Assembly (NCBI RefSeq): GCF_001625195.1
Contig: NC_054389.1
Location: forward strand, 310,001-374,000
Direction of reading: 5' to 3'
DNA: 64,000 nucleotides
Source: Drechmeria coniospora
Taxonomy: Eukaryota > Ascomycota > Sordariomycetes > Hypocreales > Ophiocordycipitaceae
In this document: one piece after another, positions 1 to 12,115 of the stretch
Layout of the letters: every line of letters begins with the position of its first letter
Position numbering within the stretch: the stretch's first letter is position 1
Made by a program: the position numbers and the translations under genes
The notes under the pieces: generated by a model
The model's database searches: none
Told to the model about the DNA's origin: nothing
What the model saw: the letters and a program-made list of their open reading frames with translations, nothing else

Positions 1-1408
1 ATGACCTGTGCCCACGTTTCGTGCATCATTTCGGTGACGCTATCAAGAATCTCGGCATCAATGCCCATTAGCGTGGTGGCCTCGCCATTGTCGTAAGCGA
101 TGCTGGGCGACTTCATAGTCTGATGATGAATTATTCCCATCAGCGCACTTCTAGTCATCAGCTTCAACCTGTTGATGCGGTCTCGGTACACGGCTGTCGA
201 GATCTGAGTGGTACATCAGCGCCGTTGATGATGAGCCAGGACGCGGTCTTACTGCGAGGCCGAGATAAATTCCGAAGGCTGACATGATGAGCCAAAATCC
301 ATGGCCAACTTCGGTAGCCGCATGGTATTTCTGAACGTATCTGATCGACTCATTAATCAAGATCGGTTGCGAATAGCGAAACACGATTACTACTAGCCGA
401 GGAATCACAGCGGCTACAAATGGTCCCCTGAGACATGTAATCAGAGCCAAGGGCAGGCTCATTTTCGACTCTGGCTTCGCTAGTACTGTGAGAGGCAAGA
501 AACCGAGCGTCTTGGATTCCTGACTAACCTCGCCGAGACCATATTTGTAGCATCGCCATTGTTGTCATCTCCGGCGACATGCTTCGGCTGAGAGGTGGCA
601 AATCATGATTCGAGAGGATATTACTATATCCACGTAGCAGGATTGGTTTGATCCAGGTGAAGAAAACTCTGCCAAATATGCCGCATATGTCATCTGGAGG
701 CTGAAGCTGCCTGGGGGGGGTCACTGCTGGCCGCTTACAGCACTCATAAGCCAAGAGTACCGAGTGCAGAGTAAAACGCACCGGTACCGCAAGTGATATG
801 TGGGCGTCTGGTGCGGCCCTGGAATGCGTAAGTAGACGGACAGCATCGCAGAGGACGGCGGAAAAAAGATATTTCGCGGCTAGATCGAACTCCCCATGCG
901 AACATCGATGATCCAGGAGAGAGAGCAGACTGAGGCCAATGGCAGCAAATATGGAAGCAAGCAATGAAGCTGAAAGGATGGCATGGTACTGCAGGTCCAC
1001 GTTTAATACCTCAGACCGATACGAGGATAATATGACTGCGAGGAGCACCCCCAATGTCTGAATGACGTGTATCGTTAGACTGACATACAATCTGAGACGT
1101 TGAAAACAGGGAGTGCTGACAGATTCGACCAGTCCATACCAGCCTGGTGCTCGTCTACTACCAGATCTGCGAATCTTCAAGAACCTCGCAGGCAGGGCCA
1201 TGACGAAGAGAGCGGCACATGTTGTAGCGACCAAGTCTACGACGTCTGCGGGCTCAGAGATCATCACGGCACTTTTGCTGTTTGGAGGTCGAGTGAAATG
1301 AGTTACAAACTTCGGGCGGTGGTAAAATTCTCTGCGAAACTCGTTAGTTTCTGAAACGGGACGGGGTTCACTAGAATGGGCGCAATAATGAAGACAGTAA
1401 TATAACAA
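1..1408 (-). CDS. ABC transporter, ABCC/MRP type, 5' part (runs off left edge)
   Basis: N-terminal part of a fungal full-length ABCC (multidrug-resistance-protein type) exporter, expected to move conjugated or amphipathic compounds across the plasma or vacuolar membrane with ATP. Three exons read in frame on the minus strand: 1408-529, 479-253 and 203-1, joined by two 49-bp GT-AG introns (528-480 and 252-204). Exon 1 gives the extra membrane domain TMD0 and ends in the conserved linker (FFTWIKPILLRGYSNIL). Exon 2 starts the first ABC transmembrane domain (LRGPFVAAVIPRL, FRYSQPILINESIRYVQ, GFWLIMSAFGIYLGLA). Exon 3 continues it (RINRLKLMTRSALMGIIHHQ, then NGEATTLMGIDAEILDSV). No ATP-binding cassette is present; it lies left of the window. 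The true start is uncertain: the first in-frame Met (1408) precedes an atypical N-terminus, so a further 5' exon is possible. The reading frame is open, so I see no sign of a pseudogene. Confidence 0.85.
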
Positions 1409-4400
1409 TCGTCAGCTTGGTCAGAACGGCCACCAGTCGTCCTCGGAGCTTGCTTTTGCTACAAACCACAAAATGCACGCATTGCCAGCTAAAAAAAGGG
1501 GGAAAATGTACACAATCACGCACCAACACCAGACTAGCTACATAACTACCCGGACTTTAACCCCATTACTGGCACCTTTGTGCGGTGCAGGTGTTATTTG
1601 TATTACGGGATGGTCACAGGCAACTGTCCATTGGAGGGCCGGCAGGATCCGACAGTACAACAGCCCGTGCCGAGCAAGTGAACATCGGGCCGGTCTTTGT
1701 ATTACCAAACATCGGGTGCAGGATCCAAACCGAATTTTTAGGCAGGTCGTCGTAATTATTAATAGTGGACAGGCACTGTGTTGTAAGGGGTCGTCGGGGT
1801 CGTCCAACGGTGTTCCTGGCCTGATTCGGCAATTTCAGCCTCATCATGCAGATCACTCGGTAAATAGTAAAACCTGTAACCACAGTAAAACCTCCAAAAT
1901 ATAACAACGCTAGCCCTATGGGTCTCTGTATGACCTCTATGTTTAAAACCCACTGCGGTCATTGCTGCCGCGGGTTGGCGTTTGGTTCCAGTTCAGTTGC
2001 TACGCCCAAGCAGTCACCAGGCGCTTTTGGGGAGTTTGGATGCGGTAGCATTGGCTTGCGTTGTATCGTCCAGGTGGTTATTGGGTTCATAGCCATAGTA
2101 GATGCTGTTGTGACTGACGCTGTAGTCGGGGATGCGGCTTGGTGTCTTGGCCACTGCTGTGATTGTCGTCGTGGCAGCGGCTGCTATTTCTCCAATAGTC
2201 CTTATCATTCAGTGGTTCATGCTGCGGTCGTTGGCTTGGTCCCAAATAACTCCTATTAGAATTATTGTCATAAAGAATTTGTTGTGCATTTATCGAATTA
2301 CTCTTGCATGTACTCGAGGTAAGCTGCGATGCTATGACCAGCTACCTCACAGCACGCGTCTCGTTATAGTCCATGATCCTGCAGACAAAACAGAGATCTT
2401 CCCCTGCCTTTGCAGTCCTAGTCACAGGTCGTTGCAGGTGCTATCCTGTGCAGCTGGTTTGGAACCGGCACATTCGCCATTTTCTCAGCACGTCATTGTG
2501 TAGACTCTGTTCTACTGCTCCATGCAACCCACCTTTACTGAGCAAACTCTGGAAATCGATTTCTTGATGCAAGTTAAATAGCCTGTAGACAGACACTCCT
2601 TCCGCGATACTTTTGCAAGTTGGTCGGGCCGGCCATACTCGCCATAGATACTCTGCACCATGGCGAGTATGTCGTCTGATTCGGCATGGTAACGTTCAAA
2701 GGTAACCCCTTCGTCTTTCGCGTTAATCAGTGCGGCTTCTAAACTGTGAACTCAAAAATAAAAACGAGAACAACCTCAAGTACCACTATGGGCTCGCCAT
2801 CGTGCCTCGCTTGTCGGCGAATAATCTACTTCAAGCAGCTATCCCTGACCGCCCCTGACCACTCAATTCTGTGAATAATGTCGAGCTTAGTATCAAAGAG
2901 GTAGTAAGATGGCTTTTTGTCCACCATTTGTGAGCCCGATAATGTGAGGAGATACATTGCTTGGATCAGTACAATCAGAATAAGCATAGGCTGAGGGTTT
3001 ATTGCCGAAATCTACAAGAAGCAACTGCCCCCACCGGGTTCATGATATAGGTGACAGACCAAGCGAAGAGCACGGTTGCATTTTTGATAGCTGCCATATC
3101 AACAGGATATCGACGGTGGGGGTTTGGTGGCTGATTATGATAATGTTGCCAAGTCCTGATATGCCTCTTAGTGAGGTATGCATAGTCCCTCTTAGTGAGG
3201 TATGCATAATCATCGCCAAACCCCTCAGTACCTCTCTGATCCTTCCATACCTTGTAGTATAATTATCTCAATGGCCAAAAGGGATCTCAAGGCCAGGAGG
3301 GAAGGGGAGCGCGCCGCACCTGAGCTGGACAAGAAGATCGTCGCGGGCTGACAACTATGATCGTTTCTTGCCTATCGTGGCAACTTTAAAGGCCGCCACT
3401 ACGAAGCTCGCCTCCATCTCTCGCTCAACTCGCCTCATCGCAATGCAGAACCCGAATTCATGATTCGTCCGCCATGGTACTAGCATTGTCAATGCAGAAA
3501 CCCGTCGCAAAGCCACCGGCATTACTGCGAAAAACCAATCTAATCTTCCATCAACTATACATGAAAAAGCACGTGGGAGAAATCCAGGCGCCAGGGTATA
3601 GGCAAAATCCCCGTTCAGCCTACAGTATACCTACTGCTGGTCCCGTCATTGCAAAGTATATTCCGTACGCTACACCATGAATTGCTGCCCCTTAACGTAT
3701 TGTGCTTACTCTGCCCTTTGCGCATTCTTGTTGGTATGACGTATATATCTGCAGTGGTATTGTAATATTTATCATGTATAACGCTTTGCAGCAAGGCTTG
3801 TCCATCTTCAATAACGTTGCGGCAAAAAGTTCCATAGTCCAGTCGTTGCTTGTCAAACTTGTTACAGTGCTAATACAAATGAGCACACATTGCATGTATT
3901 GTGTGTGTTATATATGCTTATGTCCTGATTAATGCTGCATGGTGTTGTATAGTGTTGTATGTATTATATAACTTGCATGTACGGAGTAAGCCCCTTACTC
4001 CCTGACACAACAATACTCCACAGCCCTTAACTTGTTGCCCTATCCGCTGTAATATCTCAGCTGACTCTCGATGAGGCGTAAATCTAAGACAACCATCACC
4101 CCCGTCACGCGCGCTTGGACAACAAGATCAGGTGCATAGACTGGTATGAGATCAAAGACAACCTGCTTCTGCACCGAATGAGCCTTGGAAAACGGTTCTC
4201 GTACGATTTGATGTCGCATCGAGGTAACGTTGCATTAATGTTTTGGAAATACCACCACTATTTACCTCGTTTTGTACGCCACCCTTGCCTTCCGGGCGGC
4301 TACACCACCCAGTTGTGAGTCGTTTACACCAACCACCTTCCATTCCAAATACTTCCCCTGTGCATAGTGGCACACCTTGCTCAGACACCATGCACGACAT

Positions 4401-4740
4401 TCCATGCTTGTACCCCGCCCTGCGGATTTATCAGAAATGATAGAATTTCTACTTAAATGCGACGTCAGTGATCTTGCATTGGCCGCTATACTAAACCTAC
4501 CGTTTCCCTCCAAATCAACTATCATGACCATCAGGGGGACGGATGTAAAGGTCGTCTCGTAGATGTCATCGCAATCATTATAGGCTCACCGGGGCATCTG
4601 CTACAGACTTGAGCCTTGCTATACTGAGAGTTGTTGCAGTCAACTAGATTATATAGTAATATTCGCACCTGTGTTGAAGAGTGAGGTCGCATTCGAAGGA
4701 AACCCCGCTCGACGCCTCCATACATATCCGTCTCGACTGA
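1409..4740. other. Intergenic stretch, no supported gene
   Basis: About 3.3 kb in which I find only short overlapping open frames without recognisable domains. A minus-strand stretch at about 1614-2260 reads hydrophobic, membrane-protein-like segments in shifting frames and could be a decayed membrane-protein gene, but I cannot name the family. A short direct repeat lies at 3164-3208. Confidence 0.5.
3164..3208. repeat. 21-bp direct repeat, two copies
   Basis: The word cctcttagtgaggtatgcata occurs at 3164-3184 and again at 3188-3208 with a 3-bp gap. The copies are identical, so the duplication is recent or the copy is short by chance. No function is apparent. Confidence 0.8.
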
Positions 4741-4744
4741 AGTG

Positions 4745-5531
4745 GACGACGTAACAATATGGCTTCAGAATGATTGCATTTCCAAGTTAATCTATCTTGC
4801 ATCTCCTTTTCAAATTCCCGAAATTATCTCGGACATCTCCGACATTGATCCTAGCCGCCACGTGGTGAGTATTGTCGACCGTCGGGGCTGTGGTTGTCTC
4901 GAACAACTCGGGCTCCTCACACCAGCTTGACTCCTCACTGCCGTGTCATAAAGCTGCACCCCTCCTCATTCCTGTGGGTGATATGGTCTGATTTGGGATG
5001 GCTTCTCCGGGCCATTAGTAAAGGCACGATACTACCCCACCAGTTCGGCTGGCTTGCATCCCACGGAGAGGTTGAAGTGAGCATTTACCTGAGCGACTGC
5101 GCGCGGCAAGGACATAGCCAGCTGCCTCAGAGGTAGATGATGATATCTTGAGAGAGGCTCTAGAGATCAGACCTCCCTCACAATGGATAAGACGTCGCAC
5201 AGGGGCTCAAGCCATCCTCTTTTCTGTTTTATTCTCGAGCAAGCAACCAGCAAGCCCCGGATGTGCAAGCATCGTCGGCAGCGACAGATGAGTGTGTACC
5301 AACTCTACGAAGTCGTGAGCAAGGTTGTTGACATGTTCTTGCCGCCACAAAGTTGACCGACGCCATTTATTGAAGTTGACATATTCCGCATCGAATCGTC
5401 ACCTCTCGAACGAATCACGGTGGAGCACGTCGCCGAGAGCAAGCCCATTGTGCATGTGCTCGTGCTTGCGGCTTGGTTTTGCATCGGATGGCGCGGACCT
5501 GAAATGCTCTTGGCGTTTTGCTCTGTCAGTT
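4745..5531 (+). pseudogene. Possible broken gene of unknown family
   Basis: Three plus-strand stretches have protein-like composition but do not join cleanly. Positions 4745-4866 read VDDVTIWLQNDCISKLIYLA and onward, ending at a splice-donor-like GTGAGT. Positions about 5128-5290 read SEVDDDILREALEIRPPSQW and onward. Positions about 5341-5531 read FIEVDIFRIESSPLERITVE and onward. Each ends in a stop and the connecting introns are not obvious. I do not recognise a family. It may be the remains of a gene, an unusual multi-exon gene, or chance. Confidence 0.2.
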
Positions 5532-5738
5532 GACAGCCAACCCCCCTTTCCCCTCGTTTACTCCCCTCGGTTACTCCGCAAGGGGAGATTCTAACGTAAC
5601 CGACGAACTTATAATCAACCCCTCACCACTATTCATCCTTCCAGCTATAGGTGTACAATAGGGCCGGGTACACGCTGCGTCGGACACGTTGCGTCGGTTA
5701 CACAACTCTTCGTTTGTTCCAAGACCAACACCATCATC

Positions 5739-7731
5739 ATGCCTGCTCTTGTACTAGGTGCTCTTTCTGTGAGCTGGCTCTCCGCTGCATGCACCCTCTT
5801 CGTCCTAGGTTTCGTCTACACGATCCTGCTGGCGGTCTACCGCCTGACATTCTCACCACTCTCCGCCTTTCCCGGCTCAAAGATTGCTGCAGCAACCGGC
5901 TGGTACGAGTTCTACTATGACGTCGTCGGCCAGGGGTCTTACTATCGCAAGATAGCTGAGATGCACGATAAATACGGTATGATCTTGACATGGCGGCACG
6001 AAGCGACGCACGCAAGCTCATCGTAACAGGGCCGATCATACGCATCAACCCTTGGGAGCTCGACGTCTCTGATCCCGCTTTCCACCCCACCCTCTTCGTC
6101 TCCGGTTCCGTGAGGCGCTCCGAGATATTTGCCGGTTCGCGAGGCGGCCTCGGCATCGAAGGTAGCCGCCCATGCTGCGTCGGTGCCGACGGGAGCTGGC
6201 AGGGCTAACATGCACAGGCTCTCACACCGTCTCCGAGGACCATGATCTGCATCGCATTCGTAGAAAGCCCGTGGAGTATTTCTTCTCCCATCAAAAGGTC
6301 CAAAGTTACGAGTCCGAAATTGCGGATGAGGTCAGGCTTCTGGACAGCAGGTTTCGCGCGATGAAAGGCACAGGCTCTATCGTAAGAATGGAGCACGTTT
6401 ATGCGGCCCTCACAGGCGATTTAATTCGCCATTTTTCCGTCATAAACCCTCCAAGCCTCATCTCGGACCCTGAATTTTCTCCCAACTGGTTTGTGCCCCT
6501 ATGCGCGGCTGTGCTTGCTTCTTCGTCCAGCTAAAGCAAGTCCCAGGTACGGCACGCTGCGCCGGTTTTTCATCCAGGTTGTTCTATACACACAACTCAC
6601 TTTTCTTGTCGGGTGCGCCGTCTTCTCCGGGTTGACGCGAGCGTTTGCTTACAAGCCTTAGCTGGGTTCGCTACATACCTCGATCCATTCTCCTATCTTG
6701 CACACCGAATGCGGCGGCTTTCAAAGCATTCACGGATGTGAGACTCCTGGAGCTGCTTCCCATCCATTCCTCTCGAACTGGTAAACTTACGCATCGGGTA
6801 GCTTGTGATAGATCATATCGAAGAGGCTCGTGTTCGTGTGAAGGACGGCAAGTTGGACAAGGACACGCGATTCTCCACGCTGATCGAGTGTCTCCTCACC
6901 AGTGATATTCCGGAAGAAGAAAAGACCACGCAGCGTTTAACTGGCGAAATAATAACCGCCCTCTCAGGAGGTACTATGACGACGGCCCACACGCTTGCGA
7001 CCATCACGTATCACGTCCTTGCCGACCCCAGTATAGGGGAGCAGTTGCGACAATCATTGGCGCCGATAATGCGGGACTTCCCGGAGAAGATGCCTCGATC
7101 TGCCGACATCGAGAACATCCCCTACGTAGCAGGCTGTGTAAAGGAAGGCTTGCGGTGAGCACTCAACATGCTCCTGACCTGGCTCAGCCACTAATTTGGT
7201 GATTTACTACATAGCCTCAGCCAATCTGTCATGAGACGCATGACACGCTGTTTCCCCGACGTTGAGCTCGAGTACGAACAGTGGAAAATTCCCAAAATGG
7301 TGAATGCGGCCTGATTTTGCACAAATGCACTCATGCTTACACCCGACAGACGCCGATCGGCATGTCGGCATATATCATGCACAATGATGAAAATGTTTAC
7401 CCAGAGCCGCTGCGGTTCCGCCCTGAGCGCTGGCTTGGCGATTATGATCCCCTCATGAAGAGAAATTTTGTGCCTTTTTCCAAAGGCTCGCGAAGTTGCC
7501 TAGGAATGCAGTAAGTCAACGGCTGGCCTGCATGGTCGCATCCTGTTTGGTCTAACAACAGTCAGCCTCGCATATGCCGAGTTGTTCTTGGCCGTTGCTG
7601 TCATGTTCCACCCCGGAGGTCCGAAGATGTCTTTGTACGAGACGGACGAGACAGACATCGCTCCAGTTCACGACTATTTTCTCGCCTTGCCAAAACTGGA
7701 TACCAAGGGCGTGAGGGTGATGGTGAATTAA
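5739..7731 (+). CDS. Cytochrome P450 monooxygenase (one junction unresolved)
   Basis: Membrane-anchored haem-thiolate monooxygenase of the fungal E-class group I type; substrate unknown. Exons seen: 5739-5976, 6030-6161, 6218 to about 6490, about 6640-6737, 6802-7154, 7215-7299, 7350-7510 and 7566-7731. The introns between them are 50-64 bp and GT-AG. The N-terminus has a hydrophobic anchor (about residues 8-32) followed by SAFPGSK. Conserved parts: [11 protein letters not shown] (C-helix), [13 protein letters not shown] (I-helix), KEGLRLS (ExxR), FRPERW (PERF-like) and [11 protein letters not shown] with the haem-ligand Cys at 7497-7499. Odd point: exon 3 meets an in-frame TAA at 6532-6534, and the next conserved block ([12 protein letters not shown]) starts near 6659. 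Either an intron with a weak donor removes about 150 bp, leaving the protein a dozen residues shorter than usual, or the gene is broken there. Everything else is open. Confidence 0.85.
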
Positions 7732-9083
7732 AATGCGACAAGCCTGATGAGAAGTGGGAGGGGCGTTTTACTGTATCTGGCGAATTGTGAGTGCTGGGGA
7801 TAGTTGTGCTTTGGTAGTTATTGAGCTTCCAGGACCCAAGAGTGGATTTCGGCGTTTCCGAGGACGTGACGCCTCCGAAGGCTCCATTGATGGTTGTGAG
7901 GGAGATGACCCAAAATCCAAGCTTTAAAACATCATGCCCAACCCCCTGTATTGCTGATGGAAATTGGGACTGCTCATAGTTGGGGCACAACGTCGGTGGG
8001 CGTGTCCGTCCACTATTAACGCCGCAAATAGGGGTCAGCGTGGTTAACATATGGGTGGATCTTTTCTCTACCTCCCCTAGAACTATGAAATGTGTGAATG
8101 CTAATAAGATTTAAATTGCTGCCAACGTCGTTTTGTAGAGCAATGTTGTAAATTTCTGATGAACCCCATTCTTTGGCACTGCCGCTGTGAGGCATAAAAT
8201 TGATCTGGGCTTGTCCTGTTGTCGGAATGATCTGGAGTAGCTAATAAAGCGACCGAATACACCGAGAATGGCCGCTTTGTCTGGGTTCAGCACATATGGC
8301 AATAATGGAAAGCATATAGAGCACCTCTCAAGATGGGGTAACCTAACTGTTGTTGATTGCATCGCCCGATTGACCCTGCAAAACCAGGTATTGATAGTAC
8401 TGTAAGGTCCGGAGTGGGCACTTGTTCTCACGATACATCTCTACGATGGGTTAGGATCAGATTTGTTAGAGGCAGAGGATTAAAGAAGAAAATGGTAGCT
8501 GGGATGATGTACACTGTTCAAGTAATTGGAAGGGACAGTTGGCCAAAGTCACAACGCAACAAAATACATTTCCAAGCACCCAAATGCCTCGTTAGTTGGG
8601 CAACTTGTGGATGTGTGTGATTGCCATGTAATTTCGTTACTGGGGCACGTCCGTTCGTTCTAATGCAATGCAACTCCGTTCCTATCTAAAGCTCGGGTAT
8701 GTTACGTAGGGTAAATTTACAGCTCTCATCGTCGGACGGACCTAATGATAGCCACCTGGGAATTAATAGAGCCACAAACGCATAACCCGCTGCATACTCA
8801 ACTGGTTCCTACTCGACAACTGCGGCCGTAATACCTCAATGGTACGAGCCGACTTAATATTTTTATGGGCATTACCCTAACTATTGCTGTCGAAAATTAC
8901 AGAAACTCGCCGTCCTGTATTTTTCGGTTCGATCAATGCAACAATGGTAATATTTAAGCACAGTAGTGTAACAATCAATATTCTGGTTCAGAATAGTGCA
9001 GCAATACAACAGCAGACAGCGGGCCATCTATCCTACGAAGCGTCCTTCTCGGGGGAACATCCATCCATTGAAAGGTACGAATC
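7732..9083. other. Intergenic stretch, no supported gene
   Basis: Only short frames without recognisable domains. Base composition becomes more AT-rich to the right. I see no RNA gene or clear repeat. Confidence 0.5.
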
Positions 9084-9641
9084 TCAATAACTGTCAAAAT
9101 GACTGCTCAGATGTATTGTAGGATGATGGCAGTCAACAGTGCGGCTCGAATAGACTTCATCATGTTTCCAACTTGGGTTGTACTCGTAGAACTCTGTGCA
9201 GTTAAGTTTAACCCTCCCATTTGCGTTGTATTTACCCGCGCCATCGGGGCACCTCCAGTATTGTGTAATCGATAGTTCGCCAGTCGAGCCGCTAAAACTA
9301 AAAGTAGCTTCATCGTGATAATTCGTTTGTGTTGTTGGCAGCGTACACCAGTAGGTAGTCTGGCCGTCAAAGAAATTAAATATCTGGCCAGCCCAAGCCA
9401 TGCACTGAGCCTTGTACTCGACGGCTGGATGGGAAAGCGTAAAGTTTACAACACCCCACAAGACATTAACGTCAGGCGTTACAAACTTATCCGACCCATA
9501 GTAGCGAAAGTTACTAATAGTCCAATGATTTCCTGCTTTTGACTCCGCGGCACAGTCGGCCCCTCTCAACTGTGCAGCATTATTCGGAGCGGCGGTGGTG
9601 AAGCTGGCAACGAGTAAGGTCGTAAGGATACGGGCAATTAT
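9084..9641 (-). pseudogene. Small secreted protein gene with lost start codon
   Basis: An open frame of 185 codons encodes a small Cys-containing secreted protein resembling the Alt a 1/AA1-like kind found in ascomycetes; no enzyme function is known. The first 20 residues would be a good signal peptide (IARILTTLLVASFTTAAP). The mature part has NHWTISNFRYYGSD, an internal C...WYC-like pattern (TTYWCTLP), FSFSGSTGELSITQYWRC, LNCTEFYEYNP and VYSSRTVDC near the end. The C-terminal half therefore looks complete. The expected initiator position (9641-9639) reads ATA, not ATG, and an in-frame TAA lies just upstream. A CpA-to-TpA change on the plus strand would explain this. Alternatively an unseen upstream exon supplies the start. 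Family assignment is from memory of the pattern and is moderate. Confidence 0.5.
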
Positions 9642-11057
9642 GGTAACGTTGAAGGCTTAACCCTGCTAAATGATAATTTATCCTATAGAGATATGAAGAG
9701 AATACTCAGTACGTCGAGTTAGACTAAGACGAGGTTCCGAAGAGATGAATCGTAGTACTTGGCACGAGAGTCATAACAAGTTGATAGAGTTTGGGAGAAC
9801 CCTACTCTTATAAGTGTACAGGTGTACTTGCATTTACGCTGGCAAGCAGTGGAGATTGTAAAGTACATTATCTCTGCCGTACAAGTACATGAAAGTACTC
9901 TGCACTTGCGCATGCATTCCTAAAGAGTACCTACGAGCACTTAAGGTAACATGTACTTTTACAGTTAAGAGACTGTTCGGCGGCCTGGTTACTTTTCTGA
10001 CCAACTGAGGCGATAACTGGCTGGCGATGCAAGACATAGGCGGGGTTTGGAGGGGGGTTGAGGTCTAGACCTGGGCAAGAATTCGGTAATATAGCACAGA
10101 CGTAAACGAGGGTCGGATCTTAAGACGAGCTGCCGTCTGGTACCCACATACCCAATACTTGACTGTTAGCCAACCGTACTTGTAAGTACGGAGTAGAGTG
10201 AGCCGTATTACTTGTACTTATATGGACAAGTACTAATTACAAGTGCAGCTACACCAACAAGGATACATAGAATACGAGCAAGTACGGAGCACAGAAACGG
10301 AACGGTAAGTACGAAGTACTGTACAGCTAACCTCCGGTTTTCAAGATGTAGGATACACTGGAAACACTTTGCATGCCATTCGTGTAAAGGAGTTTTACTT
10401 CTATACGAAAACAGAGTTTAGGGGTCATTAGTCGTTAGCGTAGGTAGACCCAGTACGGAGAACAAGTGCACATATACTCACAACCGCCTGTTATAATTAG
10501 TAGCACGTGCAGTACAAGTTCTGTCGCGATGTAATAGTTAATTACAATGTAAGTACATGTATTGTATGTAAGTACACTACAGTTTGTTACAGTAGAACTT
10601 TTACGTCTAGTCCGTAGAATCCCTAAACATGTAAACCCAATAATACTGACAAGTACAAGTAAGTATTACCAGAACAACTGGGAAGTAGGGAGCCGTTGCG
10701 TGTTTACGCTGATCCACCAAAAGTCAACTCTGGTATTAGTGCCTGCTCGACGCAAGTCATGCAAGTACAGTAAGTAGTTGTACTCATACGGAGCACTTGG
10801 ACAACGTGACATGATTGGCGACATTATTACGTACAGTTTTGCAACTTGTTTATACAATTACCTAAGTTACCAATGCGCACATGTTCGACTTGTTGGGTTG
10901 GCTTGTGTCAATTCCCTCTGGCTAATGAACAGAGTTGAAAAGAATAGTTATTAATAATGATAATAATTTGATGTACTGTACATTACCTTGACAGCAGCGT
11001 TTTCTGTTGCCACTACCACGGGCGACGGCAACCATCTAGGGCGTACTAAGTATGTAT
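9642..11057. repeat. GTAC-rich spacer with TACGGAG and CAAGTAC words
   Basis: No gene is supported. From about 9780 to 10860 the sequence is crowded with short partly palindromic words such as agtacttg, caagtac, tacggag and gtacagta on both strands. The same vocabulary returns at 14580-15720 and, more thinly, at 20600-21100. Confidence 0.6.
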
Positions 11058-11324
11058 TTAGAAGACGGTTGCGGCTTGCATCGACTGGCAGAAATTTGTA
11101 ATAGTCCAGTATGAATGTAAACTGAGGGGCCCAAGTTGCGTAGAACTTATCTTAAAAGGATCAGGTGCCCCTGCGTTTGTCTCGTTCGAAATGTTTGTGA
11201 TGGGTGTAGGTGTCCAAGCATAAGTGCTCGGCTGGGAAACTGTCCATGTGTTTGTGCCGTACAAGTCTGTACGGAGAACAGAGCAAGACCCTAGCACGAA
11301 ATGTGGCCCGGGCAGATTCGCCAA
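11058..11324 (-). CDS. Short open frame of unknown function
   Basis: An 88-codon frame with Trp/Thr/Pro-rich content and the segment SYWTITNF, which faintly recalls HWTISNF of the secreted-protein gene at 9084-9641. It could be an eroded fragment of a related gene or chance. There is no signal peptide at the first Met. Confidence 0.2.
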   Translation of the reverse strand: MANLPGPHFVLGSCSVLRTDLYGTNTWTVSQPSTYAWTPTPITNISNETNAGAPDPFKISSTQLGPLSLHSYWTITNFCQSMQAATVF

Positions 11325-12022
11325 GAAGAATTAAATGATCTCACCGAGCCGTTTCCTTGGTCGCGTTCGACACTGGACTATGGAACACCCATGTTTTTGG
11401 TGCTGGCAAGAGTGGAAGATGGGTATGAGTTGAAGTGAAGAGAGTACTTTGTTGTACTTGCATCGGGTCAAGAAGCGTCATTCTAGAGACGACCGGTTCT
11501 CAACAATTCACTCATGAAGGCGCACTTGGTGACGTTCAACTTTGAACTTTGAACCCAGGGACTGAGCATGGATGTCAGTACTTGGGTATATTATACACGT
11601 ACATGGAGTAGGGGGGGTGATGGTTGGAACTTGGACCACTCCACTCGAGGTGGTCGGTCCGGCCTCGTCTATGGTTCAGCCTTGTTGAGCCCCGGGTCTT
11701 TCTGCCACTCGGAACTTGCGAAATTTGTACTCTGAAACGAATCATGATGGGTTTTCGAGGGATTTTCCGACAGCGAGGAAGGGAATTGGGGTTTCATGTG
11801 CGTTGGCACCACCATCGCATCGATCTATCCGCGGGGAATCCCAATGCGTCCAACATAAATTGGAAGGCAGATGAATTATCAAGACAAGAAATGCGGTTGA
11901 TAACCAGATCATCTGCATGCCGGCTGGTAGCCAGCAGGGAGTGATTGAGCCTAGACATCGAGGCCACAACCACAACTGTGGCCTCTGAGCGCGCATCGTC
12001 AAGCGTCGACCAACGTCCATCG
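11325..12022. other. Spacer, no supported gene
   Basis: Short overlapping frames only. GC content rises to the right. No motif recognised. Confidence 0.4.
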
Positions 12023-12115
12023 GAGTGACATGAACCAGACTGCCGATGGTATTGAGTGACATGAACCAGACTACCGATGGTATTAAGCGACATGAACCAG
12101 ACTGCCGATGGTATT
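12023..12115. repeat. Tandem repeat, 3 copies of 31 bp
   Basis: Three consecutive units start at 12023, 12054 and 12085, each containing gacatgaaccagact and ending ccgatggtatt. Copies differ at two or three positions. They are non-coding as far as I can see. Confidence 0.9.

Noticed and set aside
1614..2260. Fungal rhodopsin-domain-like membrane protein on the minus strand
   Set aside because: Hydrophobic segments suggested it, but frames shift repeatedly and no diagnostic motif survives, so no gene is claimed.
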